From contig NZ_JALBGC010000001.1 in the NCBI RefSeq assembly GCF_022631375.1, positions 930,001 through 994,000 on the forward strand: a stretch of 64,000 nt of DNA, given 5' to 3'. The translations under genes and the position numbers were made by a program. The notes beneath the pieces were generated by a model. That model saw nothing but the letters and a program-made list of their open reading frames with translations. It was not told the DNA's origin and did not search any database. Positions 23,947-32,742 of this stretch are shown piece by piece (the first letter of the stretch is position 1; every line of letters starts with the position of its first letter). The DNA is from Hymenobacter cyanobacteriorum (GTDB lineage Bacteria > Bacteroidota > Bacteroidia > Cytophagales > Hymenobacteraceae).

Positions 23947-24058
23947 AGAACGTCATGCAGAGCGCAGCGAAGCATCTTGCTCGTGCAACGCAATTCAATC
24001 GACTGGTTTGGTTTGCTTCTGCGGTAAAGATGCTTCGCTGCGCTCTGCATGACGTTCT
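23947..24058. repeat. palindromic element between polX and a lipoprotein gene
   Basis: The left arm (23947-23978, AGAACGTCATGCAGAGCGCA onward) and the right arm (24026-24058) are inverse complements with one or two mismatches across a 47-base loop. The arm sequence belongs to the same family as the elements at 31207 and 53620. It lies between divergent genes, so it is not acting as a terminator for either. Confidence 0.8.
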
Positions 24059-24131
24059 GGTAAATCCGACAACAGTTTAACCGCCCCATTGCCCCAGCCG
24101 TACCTTTCCGCTCACCCCACGGCCACATCCC

Positions 24132-24554
24132 ATGCCCCAAACAACGCCTTTTGCCCACCGGCTGCTGCTGGCCGCGCTACTGTTCGCCGCCGCCTGCCAC
24201 CCCAACAAGCCCGCCGTCGTAGCCTCCTCCCCTGCCTCGATGAAGCAGCTGGAAGGCACCTGGCTGGCCTCGCACGAAGAAAACCGGGGCGACACGCTGG
24301 TGTACCGGCCCAACACCTACAAGTTTCCGCCCGCCCGGGGCCGCACCGGCTTTGCGCTGAAATCTTATGGCCGTTTCGAACAGTTCGACATCGCGCCCAC
24401 CGACGGCTTACAGGGCCGCAAAGGCACCTGGACGGCCGACGGTGACACCCGCCTGCTCATTCATCTCGCCGATGGCCAGTCGCCCAACTATACGCTCGAA
24501 ATCATCTCGCTCGATAAGGCCCGGCAAGTACTGAAGCTGCGGCAACTGCCGTAG
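24132..24554 (+). CDS. hypothetical lipoprotein
   Basis: This 140-residue lipoprotein has the signal MPQTTPFAHRLLLAALLFAA and lipobox AAAC at about 19-22. The mature part contains LEGTWLASHEENRGDTLVYR, FPPARGRTGFALKSYGRF and KGTWTADGDTRLLIHL, a lipocalin-like pattern of W-containing strands with a C-terminal TLEIISLDKARQVLKLRQL strand. A small beta-barrel (lipocalin-like) fold is a reasonable guess. The ATG at 24132 is the natural start; TACCTTTC about 25 bases upstream resembles a -7 element. Confidence 0.65.
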   Translation: MPQTTPFAHRLLLAALLFAAACHPNKPAVVASSPASMKQLEGTWLASHEENRGDTLVYRPNTYKFPPARGRTGFALKSYGRFEQFDIAPTDGLQGRKGTWTADGDTRLLIHLADGQSPNYTLEIISLDKARQVLKLRQLP

Positions 24555-24752
24555 TAGCGGAGCAATTTGGCGGGCCGGTTTGGCAGCTTCGCGGGTCTGT
24601 TCACGAGGCTTTCATGATGTGGCCGGACTTTTGGTAAAGCAGTCGGCAGCCGGAGCCGCCCGGGGTTTTCAACCTCTGCCGGACGCGCCCGTATTTCTCT
24701 TCATTACGCCGCCGCGGCTGTTCTGCGGCTGTTCACTTGCATTACTTCCGCC

Positions 24753-25427
24753 ATGAAACTCACTCCCGCTTTTGGCACCGCCCGCACGCTGGCCCTGGGC
24801 CTGGCCCTGTTGAGCGCTGCCCCCGTCCTGGCCCAGAAAACCACCGTCAAGGCTAAAAACGACAAAATCAAGACCAAAACCACCAGCGCCACCGGAGCCG
24901 TGGCCAAGAGCAAAGTGACGGTGGCCGCTGCGCCCGTGGCGGCCACGGTGGCCGCGCCGCAACCCACCACCCCGATGGTTTCTGAGCCCCAGGTGGTAGT
25001 GGCCGCCACGGCTGCCCCGGCTCCGGTTGCCGCAGTACCAGCCGGCTGGCTGACGGACCTGGACGCCGCCAAAGCCGCCGCCAAAGCCGCCAATCGGCCG
25101 ATTCTGGCCGTTTTTTCGGGTTCCGACTGGTGCAAGCCGTGCATTATGTACGAGCAGGAGGTTTTTGCTAAGCCCGAGTTTATGGCTTATGCCAAGGACA
25201 AGCTGGTGCTGGCCCACTTCGATTTTCCGCGTCTGAAGAAAAACCAGCTGCCCGCCGCGCAGCAGAAAATGAACGATGCGGCCGCCGCCCAGCTCAACCG
25301 CGAGGGCGACTTTCCGCTGGCTGTCGTCATCTCGCCCGAGGGCAAGGTGCTGGCCAAAACCGGCTACATCGCCGGTGGCCCCGCCGCCTTCGAAGCCTAC
25401 CTGAAAAAGGTGGTGCCGACGCTGTAA
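24753..25427 (+). CDS. periplasmic thioredoxin-family protein
   Basis: This is a 224-residue secreted protein: signal peptide to about residue 28 (LALGLALLSAAPVLAQ), a Lys/Thr/Ala/Val-rich linker to about 90, and then a thioredoxin_7-like domain. The active site is FSGSDWCKPCIMYEQEVF (CKPC), followed by KLVLAHFDFPRLKKNQ and the cis-Pro loop FPLAVVISPEGKVL. It is the first gene of the run with apbE, DUF4266 and DUF3570, with gaps of 89, 13 and 42 bases. A disulfide or redox role for the other exported products is inferred. The ATG at 24753 is clear. Confidence 0.85.
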   Translation: MKLTPAFGTARTLALGLALLSAAPVLAQKTTVKAKNDKIKTKTTSATGAVAKSKVTVAAAPVAATVAAPQPTTPMVSEPQVVVAATAAPAPVAAVPAGWLTDLDAAKAAAKAANRPILAVFSGSDWCKPCIMYEQEVFAKPEFMAYAKDKLVLAHFDFPRLKKNQLPAAQQKMNDAAAAQLNREGDFPLAVVISPEGKVLAKTGYIAGGPAAFEAYLKKVVPTL

Positions 25428-25516
25428 CCTGGCCCTGGCGCCATTTCACCAATCCAGCAACGACAGAATGCGCGGGGCTCGGCAAACAATGCCGGCCCCG
25501 TTGCTTTTACCGCATC

Positions 25517-26587
25517 ATGCAAACGAATTGCAACTACGGCCGGCGCGTGCTCCTGCTGCTGCCCCTGCTGCTGCTACTCCATGCGGCCAGCCGCGGCCAG
25601 CAGCTCACGCCGACGGCCGCGCGCCATACTTTCAGCAAAAGCGCGCACCTGATGGGCTCGCACTTCACCTTTACGGTGGTGGCCCCCGACGACTCGGCCG
25701 GGCAGCGGGCCCTGCGCGTCGGTCTGGGCGAAGTACGGCGCATCGATAAGCTGATGTCGTTCTGGGATTCGACCTCGGAGGTCGTGCGCATCAACCGGGC
25801 GGCGGGGCTGCGGCCGGTGGCTGTGTCGGCCGAAACCTTCGACCTGATTTCCCGCACCCTGAACCTGTCGCGGCTCAGCGACGGGGCCTTCGACATCACC
25901 TTTGCCAGCGCCGACAAGCTGTATAAGTTCGACCGGCAGGCCCACCCGGCGCTGCCCGATTCGGCGGCCATCCGCAACTCGGTGCGGCGCATTGGCTGGC
26001 AGAAAATCCAGCTGGATGCCGCCAAGCACACCGTGTACCTCCCCGAAAAAGGCATGCGCATTAACCTGGCGGGCATTCTGCAGGGCTACGGCCTGCGCCG
26101 GGCCAAGCTGGTGCTCGATAAAATGGGCATCAAGGGCGGGCTGCTGAATGGCTCGGGCGACATCTACTGCTGGGGGCGGCAGGCCGACGGCTCGCTCTGG
26201 CGCGTGGCCATCGGCGACCCCGACCATCCGAACTCGGTGGCCGCCTGGGTTGATATCACGGATATGGCCGTCGTCACGGCCGGCAACTACGAGCAGTATT
26301 TCACGGTGGGCGGGCAGGTGTACGGGCACATCATCAACCCGCACACCGGCTACCCGTCGGTGGGGTTGCGCTCGGTTACGATTCTGTGCCCCGACGTAGA
26401 ATTGGCCGATGGATTGGACGAAGTCGTCTTCGTAAAAGGCCCAACCGCCGGTTTGGCGTTTATTAATAAGCTGAAAGGCGTTGATTGCACGTTGATAACC
26501 GACGACAACCGCACGCTGGCCTCGCGGGGCATGACGCTAAACTTTTACCACGGCACCACGCCCGCAACCCCAGCCGCCCGCCCCTGA
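25517..26587 (+). CDS. apbE: FAD:protein FMN transferase (ApbE)
   Basis: This 356-residue protein covalently attaches FMN to a Ser/Thr of exported redox proteins, using FAD and Mg2+. It has a signal peptide (VLLLLPLLLLLHAASRGQQ), then LMGSHFTFTVVAPDD, the INLAGILQGYGLRRAKLVLD segment (the DLGGIAKGYAVD block of the family, with Asn for Asp), GLLNGSGDIYCWG, and TAGNYEQYF with HIINPHTGYPS. These correspond to the flavin and metal sites. Length is normal. It sits between the thioredoxin-family gene and the DUF4266 lipoprotein. The ATG at 25517 was chosen. An obvious S/T-G-A-S/T acceptor motif was not found in its neighbours. Confidence 0.9.
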   Translation: MQTNCNYGRRVLLLLPLLLLLHAASRGQQLTPTAARHTFSKSAHLMGSHFTFTVVAPDDSAGQRALRVGLGEVRRIDKLMSFWDSTSEVVRINRAAGLRPVAVSAETFDLISRTLNLSRLSDGAFDITFASADKLYKFDRQAHPALPDSAAIRNSVRRIGWQKIQLDAAKHTVYLPEKGMRINLAGILQGYGLRRAKLVLDKMGIKGGLLNGSGDIYCWGRQADGSLWRVAIGDPDHPNSVAAWVDITDMAVVTAGNYEQYFTVGGQVYGHIINPHTGYPSVGLRSVTILCPDVELADGLDEVVFVKGPTAGLAFINKLKGVDCTLITDDNRTLASRGMTLNFYHGTTPATPAARP

Positions 26588-26600
26588 TTTTCCGTACGCT

Positions 26601-26849
26601 ATGACTGTGAAGAAACTATCCTTATCCCTGCATCCGCGCCTGGCGCTGGGGCTGCTGCTGCTGCCGCTCGGGGCCGCGCTGCCCAGCTGCGTTACGGTGG
26701 CCGCCTACCAGAAAGTGTACCTCAACGACGAGGACATGAAGCTGGCCAGCAAAACCGTCGAAACCCCCGAAACCAACTTCGAAAGCTACCGCGAGGGGGC
26801 CGGCGGGGCCAACGGCGGCAAAGTGGGCGGCGGCTGCGGCTGCAATTAA
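26601..26849 (+). CDS. DUF4266 lipoprotein
   Basis: This 82-residue protein has a lipoprotein signal ending LPSC at about residue 30. The mature peptide is only about 53 residues: VAAYQKVYLNDEDMKL, ETNFESYREGAGG and a Gly-rich tail ending GGGCGCN. This is the complete DUF4266 pattern, with the invariant C-terminal CGC. The family occurs next to ApbE and DUF3570 genes. Its role is not known; the two tail cysteines could bind metal or form a disulfide handled by the adjacent thioredoxin-like protein (inference). It starts 13 bases after apbE and is surely co-transcribed. Confidence 0.9.
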   Translation: MTVKKLSLSLHPRLALGLLLLPLGAALPSCVTVAAYQKVYLNDEDMKLASKTVETPETNFESYREGAGGANGGKVGGGCGCN

Positions 26850-26891
26850 TCGAAAGCACATAAAGCATGACGTGCTAAAAAAACCAGTTTC

Positions 26892-28241
26892 TTGAAAAAG
26901 CTACTCCTACCCTTGCTGGCCTGCAGCGCCTTGGCTGCCCCGGCCCTGGCCCAGACTGGCACCACGCAAAACCCCAACCGCATCGACGGCTACGGCGCGC
27001 CCGTGGGCCCTTCGGTGCCGGTGAGCCGCGCGCCCGACGAAACCACCATCGACATCATTGGCGGCTACTACCAGCAAACCGGCAGCCACGGCGCGGTAGA
27101 GGGCGGCCGCGGCACCCAGCAGCTCACCGATGTGCCCCCGGCCATCATCATCAACGTGCCGCTCGATACCGTGAGCCGGCTGAGCGTGAACGTGGGCGCC
27201 GACTTCTACGCCTCGGCCTCGACCGACCGGATTGACTTTGCGCTGAGCACGCCCTCGGCGCACGACGTGCGCATTCACGGCGACTTCGGCTACAGCCGCG
27301 AACAGAAGGCCAAGGGCACCATTTGGGGCGTGGGCGTGGGCGTGTCGAAGGAATACGACTACCTGTCGTTCAACGCGGCGGCTTCCTTCGCCAAAACCTC
27401 GCAGGACGGCAACCGCCAGCTGAGCCTGGCCGGCCAGGTTTTCCTGGACCAGGTGACGCTGATAACGCCCATCGAGCTGCGCACCACCACCGGCCGCGGC
27501 AAGAGCGAGTACGGCACCGATACGCGCCAGACCTACAACTTCACGGCCACCTATTCGCAGGTGCTCAGCAAGCGGGTGCAGGCGGCCATCAGCACCGAGC
27601 TGGTGTCGCAGAACGGGCTGCTGAGCACGCCGTTCCACCGGGTGTACTTCCGCGACAACCCCGACCAGAACACCATTCCCACGCTGAACGACAACTTCAT
27701 TCCGCGCTTTGCCACGGCGGCCCGCATCGAAAACCTGCCCCGCGCCCGCTTCAAATACCCCGTGAGTTTGCGCTTGAACTACTACGCCAGCGACTTGGTG
27801 CAGGTGCGCGGCTTCTACCGCTTCTACAACGACAACTTCGGCATCACGGCCCATACCCTGGAGCTGGAATTGCCGGTGAAGGTGACGCCCTTCTTCGTGG
27901 TGTATCCTTTCTACCGCTACCACACCCAGACGGCGGCCGACTACTTTGCGCCTTTTGCCCAGCACTCTGTCAACGACACGTATTACACTTCCGACTACGA
28001 CCTGTCGGCTTTCACGGCGCACAAGGCGGGCCTGGGCCTGCGCTACTCGCCGGTGTACGGCATCGGCCGCTTCCGGGTGCCGGGTAAAAACGCCCAGGGC
28101 CTGCCCCGCGTGATGCGGTTTAAGTCGCTGGATTTGCGCTACGCGCACTACCAGCAGTTTGGCTCGACGGTTTACGCCGCCGCCGACCGCGCCGACCTGG
28201 TTTCCAACATCATCAGCTTCGATTTGGGCTTCGCGCTGTAG
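26892..28241 (+). CDS. DUF3570 outer-membrane beta-barrel protein
   Basis: This is a 449-residue protein with a signal peptide (KKLLLPLLACSALAAPALAQ). The mature part is a series of amphipathic strands with aromatic girdles: DTVSRLSVNVGADFYASAST, FGYSREQKAKGTIWGVGVG, LQVRGFYRFYNDNFG-like segments and a terminal FDLGFAL ending in a hydrophobic residue, as expected for an outer-membrane barrel. The pattern matches DUF3570. The start is a TTG at 26892, giving MKKLLLPLLA; no in-frame ATG precedes the signal peptide. It closes the thioredoxin/ApbE/DUF4266 cassette. Confidence 0.85.
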   Translation: MKKLLLPLLACSALAAPALAQTGTTQNPNRIDGYGAPVGPSVPVSRAPDETTIDIIGGYYQQTGSHGAVEGGRGTQQLTDVPPAIIINVPLDTVSRLSVNVGADFYASASTDRIDFALSTPSAHDVRIHGDFGYSREQKAKGTIWGVGVGVSKEYDYLSFNAAASFAKTSQDGNRQLSLAGQVFLDQVTLITPIELRTTTGRGKSEYGTDTRQTYNFTATYSQVLSKRVQAAISTELVSQNGLLSTPFHRVYFRDNPDQNTIPTLNDNFIPRFATAARIENLPRARFKYPVSLRLNYYASDLVQVRGFYRFYNDNFGITAHTLELELPVKVTPFFVVYPFYRYHTQTAADYFAPFAQHSVNDTYYTSDYDLSAFTAHKAGLGLRYSPVYGIGRFRVPGKNAQGLPRVMRFKSLDLRYAHYQQFGSTVYAAADRADLVSNIISFDLGFAL

Positions 28242-28359
28242 CCGCGTCCGGTTTTTCTTTTCTTTGCGTGTGCAAACCCACGGCCGGCCGGCATCAATGC
28301 CTGTGCCGGCCGTTGGCGTGTTGGCCCATCCACTCATTCGCCCATTCACTCATTTCCTC

Positions 28360-28770
28360 TTGAAACACTGGCTCGTTAAATCGGAACCCGAAGCGTATTC
28401 CTGGACCACGTTTGTGCAGGAAGACGGCACCGCCTGGACCGGCGTGCGCAACTACCAAGCCCGCAACAACCTCAACCTGATGCAGCCCGGCGACCTCGTG
28501 CTCTACTACCACAGCGTGAGCGAGAAGGCCGTGGTGGGCGTGGCCGAAGTGGCCGCCCTGGCCCACCCCGATGCCACCGCCGAAGCCGGCTCGCCTTGGG
28601 TGGCCGTGCCGCTGCGCCCGGTGCAGCCCCTGCCCCGGCCCGTGCCCCTGGCCCAGCTGAAAGCCGATGCCCGGCTGGGCGAGCTGGCCCTGATTCGGCA
28701 GTCGCGGCTGTCGGTGCTGCCGGTGCGGCCCGAGGAGTTCGACGCCATTCTGGAGCTGGGCGCGAAATAA
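28360..28770 (+). CDS. EVE domain protein
   Basis: This 136-residue protein is a single EVE domain (thymocyte nuclear protein 1 type), a PUA-like fold that reads modified bases. Signature segments: KHWLVKSEPEAYSW at the start, TAWTGVRNYQARNNL, MQPGDLVLYYHSVSEKAVVG and the C-terminal LSVLPVRPEEFDAIL. The start is a TTG at 28360 that gives the standard MKHWLVKSEP N-terminus. The repeats CACTCATT/CATTCACT lie directly upstream. EVE proteins are linked to recognition of 5-methylcytosine or related marks, and an SRA-domain gene occurs at 45318 in the same window. Confidence 0.88.
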   Translation: MKHWLVKSEPEAYSWTTFVQEDGTAWTGVRNYQARNNLNLMQPGDLVLYYHSVSEKAVVGVAEVAALAHPDATAEAGSPWVAVPLRPVQPLPRPVPLAQLKADARLGELALIRQSRLSVLPVRPEEFDAILELGAK

Positions 28771-28873
28771 GTAACCGGGCGCGTACCGAAACGGCCCGCG
28801 TCGCTGTATCTTTAAACGAGCGTCCGCGTTAGCAACGAATGGTAATCAACGGCTCAATTTCACGGTTTTGGGT

Positions 28874-30526
28874 ATGAATCATCGCTACTTTTCCCTGCTG
28901 CTGGCCTGCTGCGGAACCTTGGCGCTGCCGCTGCGCGCCCCGGCCCAGCAACTGCCGCTGCCGCCCAACGCCCCGGTGCAAACCGCCCGCACCGAACTGC
29001 CCCTCACCGACCGCGACAGCGAGGTGCACGTGCAGGCGATTTCCGCCGACAGCTCGGTGGTGCTGCTGGTGGGCCGCGAGCATCCGCTCTCGGGCCACAG
29101 CAATTTCAGCTTTCAGCAATACGGCCCCGACCTGCACCTGCGCCAGGAAACCCCGCTGAAAGTAGCCGATGAATTCAGCTTCGTGCGCATGTGCGCCGAG
29201 GGCAACACCGTGTACGCCCTGTTTGCCTCGCGCAACGCCACGGGCCGCCTGCTGGTAGCGGCCTACAATGGCCCGCTGAACCAGACGCGGACCCAACAGT
29301 TCGACACCAAGCTGAGCCGCGAGGTGGTGGAGCTTAAAGCCCTCGATGGCCGCCTGTTTGCCACCGTGCTGCTGCAAGACCAGCTGCACGTAACGGCCCT
29401 GCTGCTCGACGTGGCCACCGGCCAGATGCAGTACCTGCCCTCGGTGTACGAGAACGTGCCTACCCAGCTCACCTTCGTGGCCGATGCCGCCACCCGCCGC
29501 GCCGAGTACGTGCTGAGCCAGACCAACGGGCGCAAAAGCCGCCTGCTCCTCAAGCAGCTTACCGACAAAGGCCAGCTGGTGAGCTCCGAGTTTGTGCAGG
29601 CCGAGAGCGAGCGCAGCCTCATCACGGCCCAGGTAACGCCTCCACAGGATACCACCGCCCGCCTGCTGATGGGCACCTACTCGCTGCGCGACCCCAACTA
29701 CGCCCAAGGCCTATTCGCCACCGACCTGAGCCGGCCCGTGCCGGGGGTGGCGGCGGGCCCCAAAGCCCCGTTGCGCTTCTACGATTTCCTGCACCTCAAG
29801 CACTTTTTCGATTACCTCAAGCCCAGCAAGCAGGCCCGCCTGCGGCAGCGCGTGGCCCGGCGGCTGGCCCGGTCGGTATCGCCCATGCGCTGGCACTACC
29901 GCCTGCTGCTGCACGAGCTGCTGCCCCAGCCCGATGGCGGCTACGTGCTGGTAGCCGAGGTCTATACCCCACACTACCGCTACAACGGCTACGGCACCAA
30001 CTACGGCAGCCCGTTCGGCTCCTTCGGCAACCAGTATTATTCGTCGGGCTATGGGTACGGTGGCTCGGGCTACGCGCCCGGGGGCTTCCTGCCCTACGGC
30101 GGCAGCAACCGCTCGTTCGACGGCTACCAGACCACGCACGCCCTGGTGTGCGGCTTCGACCGCAAAGGCAACCTCATCTGGGACAATACTTTTGTGGTGG
30201 AAAACCTGCGCCGCACCGAGCTCGAGGAAGCCGTGCGCCTGCAACCCCTGCCCGACGGCCGCCTCGTACTCGCTTATCTCGACGAGAGCAAGCTGCGCTA
30301 CAAAGTGGTGAACCGCGGCGAAAACGCGCCCAACGACCTGCACGTGCCCATCAGCACCGGGGCCGGCCCCGGCGAGCAGGGTCTGGAGCGCCCCACCGAT
30401 ACCAACCAGTACGACCTGCTGCCCTGGTATGGCGGCCGCTTCGTAGCCGTTGGCTACCAGCATGTGCGCGTCACCCACGGCCCCGACCGGGAGGTATTTT
30501 TCATGAACACCGTGGTGTTTCAATAG
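28874..30526 (+). CDS. large secreted protein of unknown function
   Basis: This is a 550-residue protein with a signal peptide (YFSLLLACCGTLALPLRAPAQ). It has no recognised domain. The body is a succession of short beta-type segments with repeated D/G/R pairs (LPLTDRDSEVHVQAIS, VYALFASRNATGRLLVAAY, GFDRKGNLIWDNTFV), which suggests a beta-propeller-like or beta-sandwich fold. A Gly/Tyr-rich linker (YNGYGTNYGSPFGSFG region, about 370-405) interrupts it. The C-terminus, GREVFFMNTVVFQ type, ends in a strand. The ATG at 28874 was chosen over a TTG at 28868. It is a stand-alone gene between the EVE and DUF4252 genes. Confidence 0.65.
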   Translation: MNHRYFSLLLACCGTLALPLRAPAQQLPLPPNAPVQTARTELPLTDRDSEVHVQAISADSSVVLLVGREHPLSGHSNFSFQQYGPDLHLRQETPLKVADEFSFVRMCAEGNTVYALFASRNATGRLLVAAYNGPLNQTRTQQFDTKLSREVVELKALDGRLFATVLLQDQLHVTALLLDVATGQMQYLPSVYENVPTQLTFVADAATRRAEYVLSQTNGRKSRLLLKQLTDKGQLVSSEFVQAESERSLITAQVTPPQDTTARLLMGTYSLRDPNYAQGLFATDLSRPVPGVAAGPKAPLRFYDFLHLKHFFDYLKPSKQARLRQRVARRLARSVSPMRWHYRLLLHELLPQPDGGYVLVAEVYTPHYRYNGYGTNYGSPFGSFGNQYYSSGYGYGGSGYAPGGFLPYGGSNRSFDGYQTTHALVCGFDRKGNLIWDNTFVVENLRRTELEEAVRLQPLPDGRLVLAYLDESKLRYKVVNRGENAPNDLHVPISTGAGPGEQGLERPTDTNQYDLLPWYGGRFVAVGYQHVRVTHGPDREVFFMNTVVFQ

Positions 30527-30636
30527 GCCTAAAAAACAGTTCGGTGCCAACAACCGACGCGCGGCACCGTACCAGTGCCGGGCCAGTGCCGAACTTCCGC
30601 CACTGCATTTCCCGGCCCGGGCCGCACTTTTGCCGC

Positions 30637-31191
30637 ATGATGACCAAACTCCGCCTCCCCGTTCTGTTCCTGATTTTGCTGCTCGCGGGCTGCCGCGCCG
30701 GCGGCCCCGGCACGCCGGCCCGCACCGTGGCTTCCTTCTTTTCGAAATACGAAAACCGCGACGGCTTCAAAGCCACTGAGTGGTCGGCCGACCTGCTTCA
30801 GCGCCTGGCCCTGGTAAAAGCCGCCAAGCTCCTCGGCGGCTCCGACCTCACCAACGCCATCACCGGCATTCGCTCGGCGCGGGTTATTAGCTTCACGCCC
30901 ACGTCCTCGTCGGCCCGCGAACTGGCCGCCCAGGGCCTGCGCGCCGAAGCCAGCGGCATTTTGCAGGGCGAAAAATACACGCCGCTTTCCACGGCCGGCT
31001 TTGGCGGCAGCAATTACGCTGTCTCGACGCGCGGCTCGGGCGATAAAATCTCGGAATTTGCCGCCCTGGGCAGCCTGCCCGACGTGGCCGACTCGTTCGT
31101 GCTGGTGTCGGTGCAGGGCAATTTCACCAGCAGCCAGGTAGCCGCGCTGGCCAAGTACCTGCCCCAGATTGTGCAGGCCACCAGCAAGTAA
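30637..31191 (+). CDS. DUF4252 lipoprotein
   Basis: This 184-residue lipoprotein has the signal LRLPVLFLILLLAGC and a compact mature domain: FFSKYENRDGFKATEWSADL, then GIRSARVISFTP, KISEFAALGS and DSFVLVSVQGNFTSSQVAAL near the end. This pattern matches DUF4252, an exported family common in Bacteroidota. Its role is unknown. Two adjacent ATG codons (30637 and 30640) are possible starts. A -7-like CACTTTTG (30625-30632) lies only four bases before the first, so the message may be leaderless. A palindromic element follows the stop. Confidence 0.8.
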   Translation: MMTKLRLPVLFLILLLAGCRAGGPGTPARTVASFFSKYENRDGFKATEWSADLLQRLALVKAAKLLGGSDLTNAITGIRSARVISFTPTSSSARELAAQGLRAEASGILQGEKYTPLSTAGFGGSNYAVSTRGSGDKISEFAALGSLPDVADSFVLVSVQGNFTSSQVAALAKYLPQIVQATSK

Positions 31192-31206
31192 GCAAACTGA
31201 TTGAAT

Positions 31207-31317
31207 TAAAACAGAACGTCATGCTGAGCGAAGTCGAAGCATCTTTACCGCGAGAGTAAATAATTACTTCAGCAGTAGAGATGCTTCGACTTCGCTCAGC
31301 ATGACGTTCTGTTTTTT
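31207..31317. repeat. palindromic element acting as terminator between convergent genes
   Basis: The left arm (31207-31250; AAACAGAACGTCATGCTGAG onward) and the right arm (31272-31317) are almost perfect inverse complements. The right arm ends GTTCTGTTTTTT, so the structure could terminate both the DUF4252 and aminopeptidase transcripts. The arm core ATGCTGAGCGAAGTCGAAGC is shared, with small changes, with elements at 23947 and 53620. Confidence 0.8.
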
Positions 31318-31329
31318 AAGAGCGAAAGC

Positions 31330-32625
31330 TTACCGCCCCTGCGCCATCAATGCCTCAATCTCGTCAGCCTTCAGCGGGATATTGGCCATCAAGTCCTCGT
31401 TGCCGTTGGCGGTGAGCAGGATATCATTCTCTAGGCGAATGCCCAGGCCTTCTTCGGGGATGTAAATGCCGGGCTCGACGGTGTACACCATGCCTGCCTC
31501 GAAGGTGCGGTACTTGTAGCCCACATCGTGCACGTCGAGGCCCAGGTAGTGGCTGGTGCCGTGCATGAAATACTTTTTGTAGAGCGGCGCGGCAGGGTCT
31601 TGGTTCTTCACATCAGCCGCATTCAGCAGGTCGAGCTTGATGAGTTGCTGCTCCATGGCCTCGCCCACCTGGCGATGGTATTCCTCGATTTCGGTGCCCG
31701 GCACGAGGCGGGTTTTGGCGAAGTCCATCACGGCCAGCACGGCGTCGTACACCTGGCGCTGGCGCGGGCTGAACTTGCCATTCACCGGAATCGAGCGCGA
31801 CAGGTCGGCCGCGTAGTTGGCGTACTCGGCGCCGAAGTCGAGCAGAATCACGTCGCCGTCCTGGCACTGGTTGTCGTTGGTGGTGTAGTGCAGCACGCAG
31901 GCATTTTTACCGCTGGCCACAATGCTGCCGTAGGCCGGCCCGCGGCTGCGGTTGCGCATAAATTCGTGCACGATTTCCGCCTCAATCTCAAATTCCCACA
32001 CGCCCGGCTTCACAAAGCCCAGCAGCCGCCGAAACGCCTTGCCCGTAATGTCGCAGGCCTCGCGCATCACCCGGATTTCCTCGGGGCTCTTGATGGCGCG
32101 CAGCTGGTGCAGCAGGCGCGCGGCGCGGCGGTAGCTGTGCAGCGGGTATTGGGCCTGCAGTTTCTTAATGAAACGAGCGTCGCGGGTTTCCACCTCTACC
32201 ACGGCCCGGATGTGCTCGTTCGAGTTCAGGTACACGTTTTCGGCCTCGTTCATCAGCGCGGGCAGCACCGAATTGAAGCTTTCCAGCCACATAATGGTCG
32301 GGATGCCCGAATTCTGGCGCGCCTCGTCCTTGGTCAGCTTGTAGCCTTCCCAGATGAGAATGTGCTCGGAAGTCTCTTTCAGAAAAAGAATTTCGCGGTG
32401 CTGCGGCAGGCGCGCATCCGGAAAAATCACGAGAATGCTTTCCTCCTGGTCCACGCCGCTCAGGTAGAATAGGTCGTTGTTCTGGCGGAAGGCCATGGTG
32501 CCGTCGGCGTTGGTCGGCATCACGTCGTTGGCCTGGAAAATGGCCAGCGAAGCGGGCGGCAGCAGTTCGCGGAAACGGCGGCGGTTTTCAACAAAAAGCT
32601 CGGGGGCGAGGGGGGCGTAGCGCAT
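31330..32625 (-). CDS. pepP: Xaa-Pro aminopeptidase
   Basis: This 431-residue M24B metallopeptidase removes N-terminal residues preceding proline. An N-terminal creatinase-like domain (about 1-170) precedes the pita-bread catalytic domain. Metal ligands are visible in order: LLDFGAEYANYAADLSRSI (two Asp), FMHGTSHYLGLDVHD (His), TVEPGIYIPE (Glu) and GIRLENDILL (Glu). No signal peptide is present, so it is cytoplasmic. The ATG at 32625 was chosen over a TTG two codons upstream. It is followed by the palindromic terminator at 31207-31317. Confidence 0.93.
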   Translation of the reverse strand: MRYAPLAPELFVENRRRFRELLPPASLAIFQANDVMPTNADGTMAFRQNNDLFYLSGVDQEESILVIFPDARLPQHREILFLKETSEHILIWEGYKLTKDEARQNSGIPTIMWLESFNSVLPALMNEAENVYLNSNEHIRAVVEVETRDARFIKKLQAQYPLHSYRRAARLLHQLRAIKSPEEIRVMREACDITGKAFRRLLGFVKPGVWEFEIEAEIVHEFMRNRSRGPAYGSIVASGKNACVLHYTTNDNQCQDGDVILLDFGAEYANYAADLSRSIPVNGKFSPRQRQVYDAVLAVMDFAKTRLVPGTEIEEYHRQVGEAMEQQLIKLDLLNAADVKNQDPAAPLYKKYFMHGTSHYLGLDVHDVGYKYRTFEAGMVYTVEPGIYIPEEGLGIRLENDILLTANGNEDLMANIPLKADEIEALMAQGR

Positions 32626-32684
32626 GGGCAAAAGCTTGGTTGGATTGGGAGCCGCAAGTTAGGCAGCCGCCGGTGGTGGGCAGC

Positions 32685-32718
32685 AAAAAGCCCCTGCTCC
32701 GAATGAAGCAAGGGCTTT
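32685..32718 (-). terminator. terminator of the DGTPD-repeat protein gene
   Basis: On the minus strand GAAAGCCCTTGCTT, a short loop and AGCAGGGGCTTTTT form a stable stem with a five-T tail, about 25 bases after the stop at 32743. Confidence 0.7.
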
Positions 32719-32742
32719 CGCTATCCCAGATTATCGGCAAAC

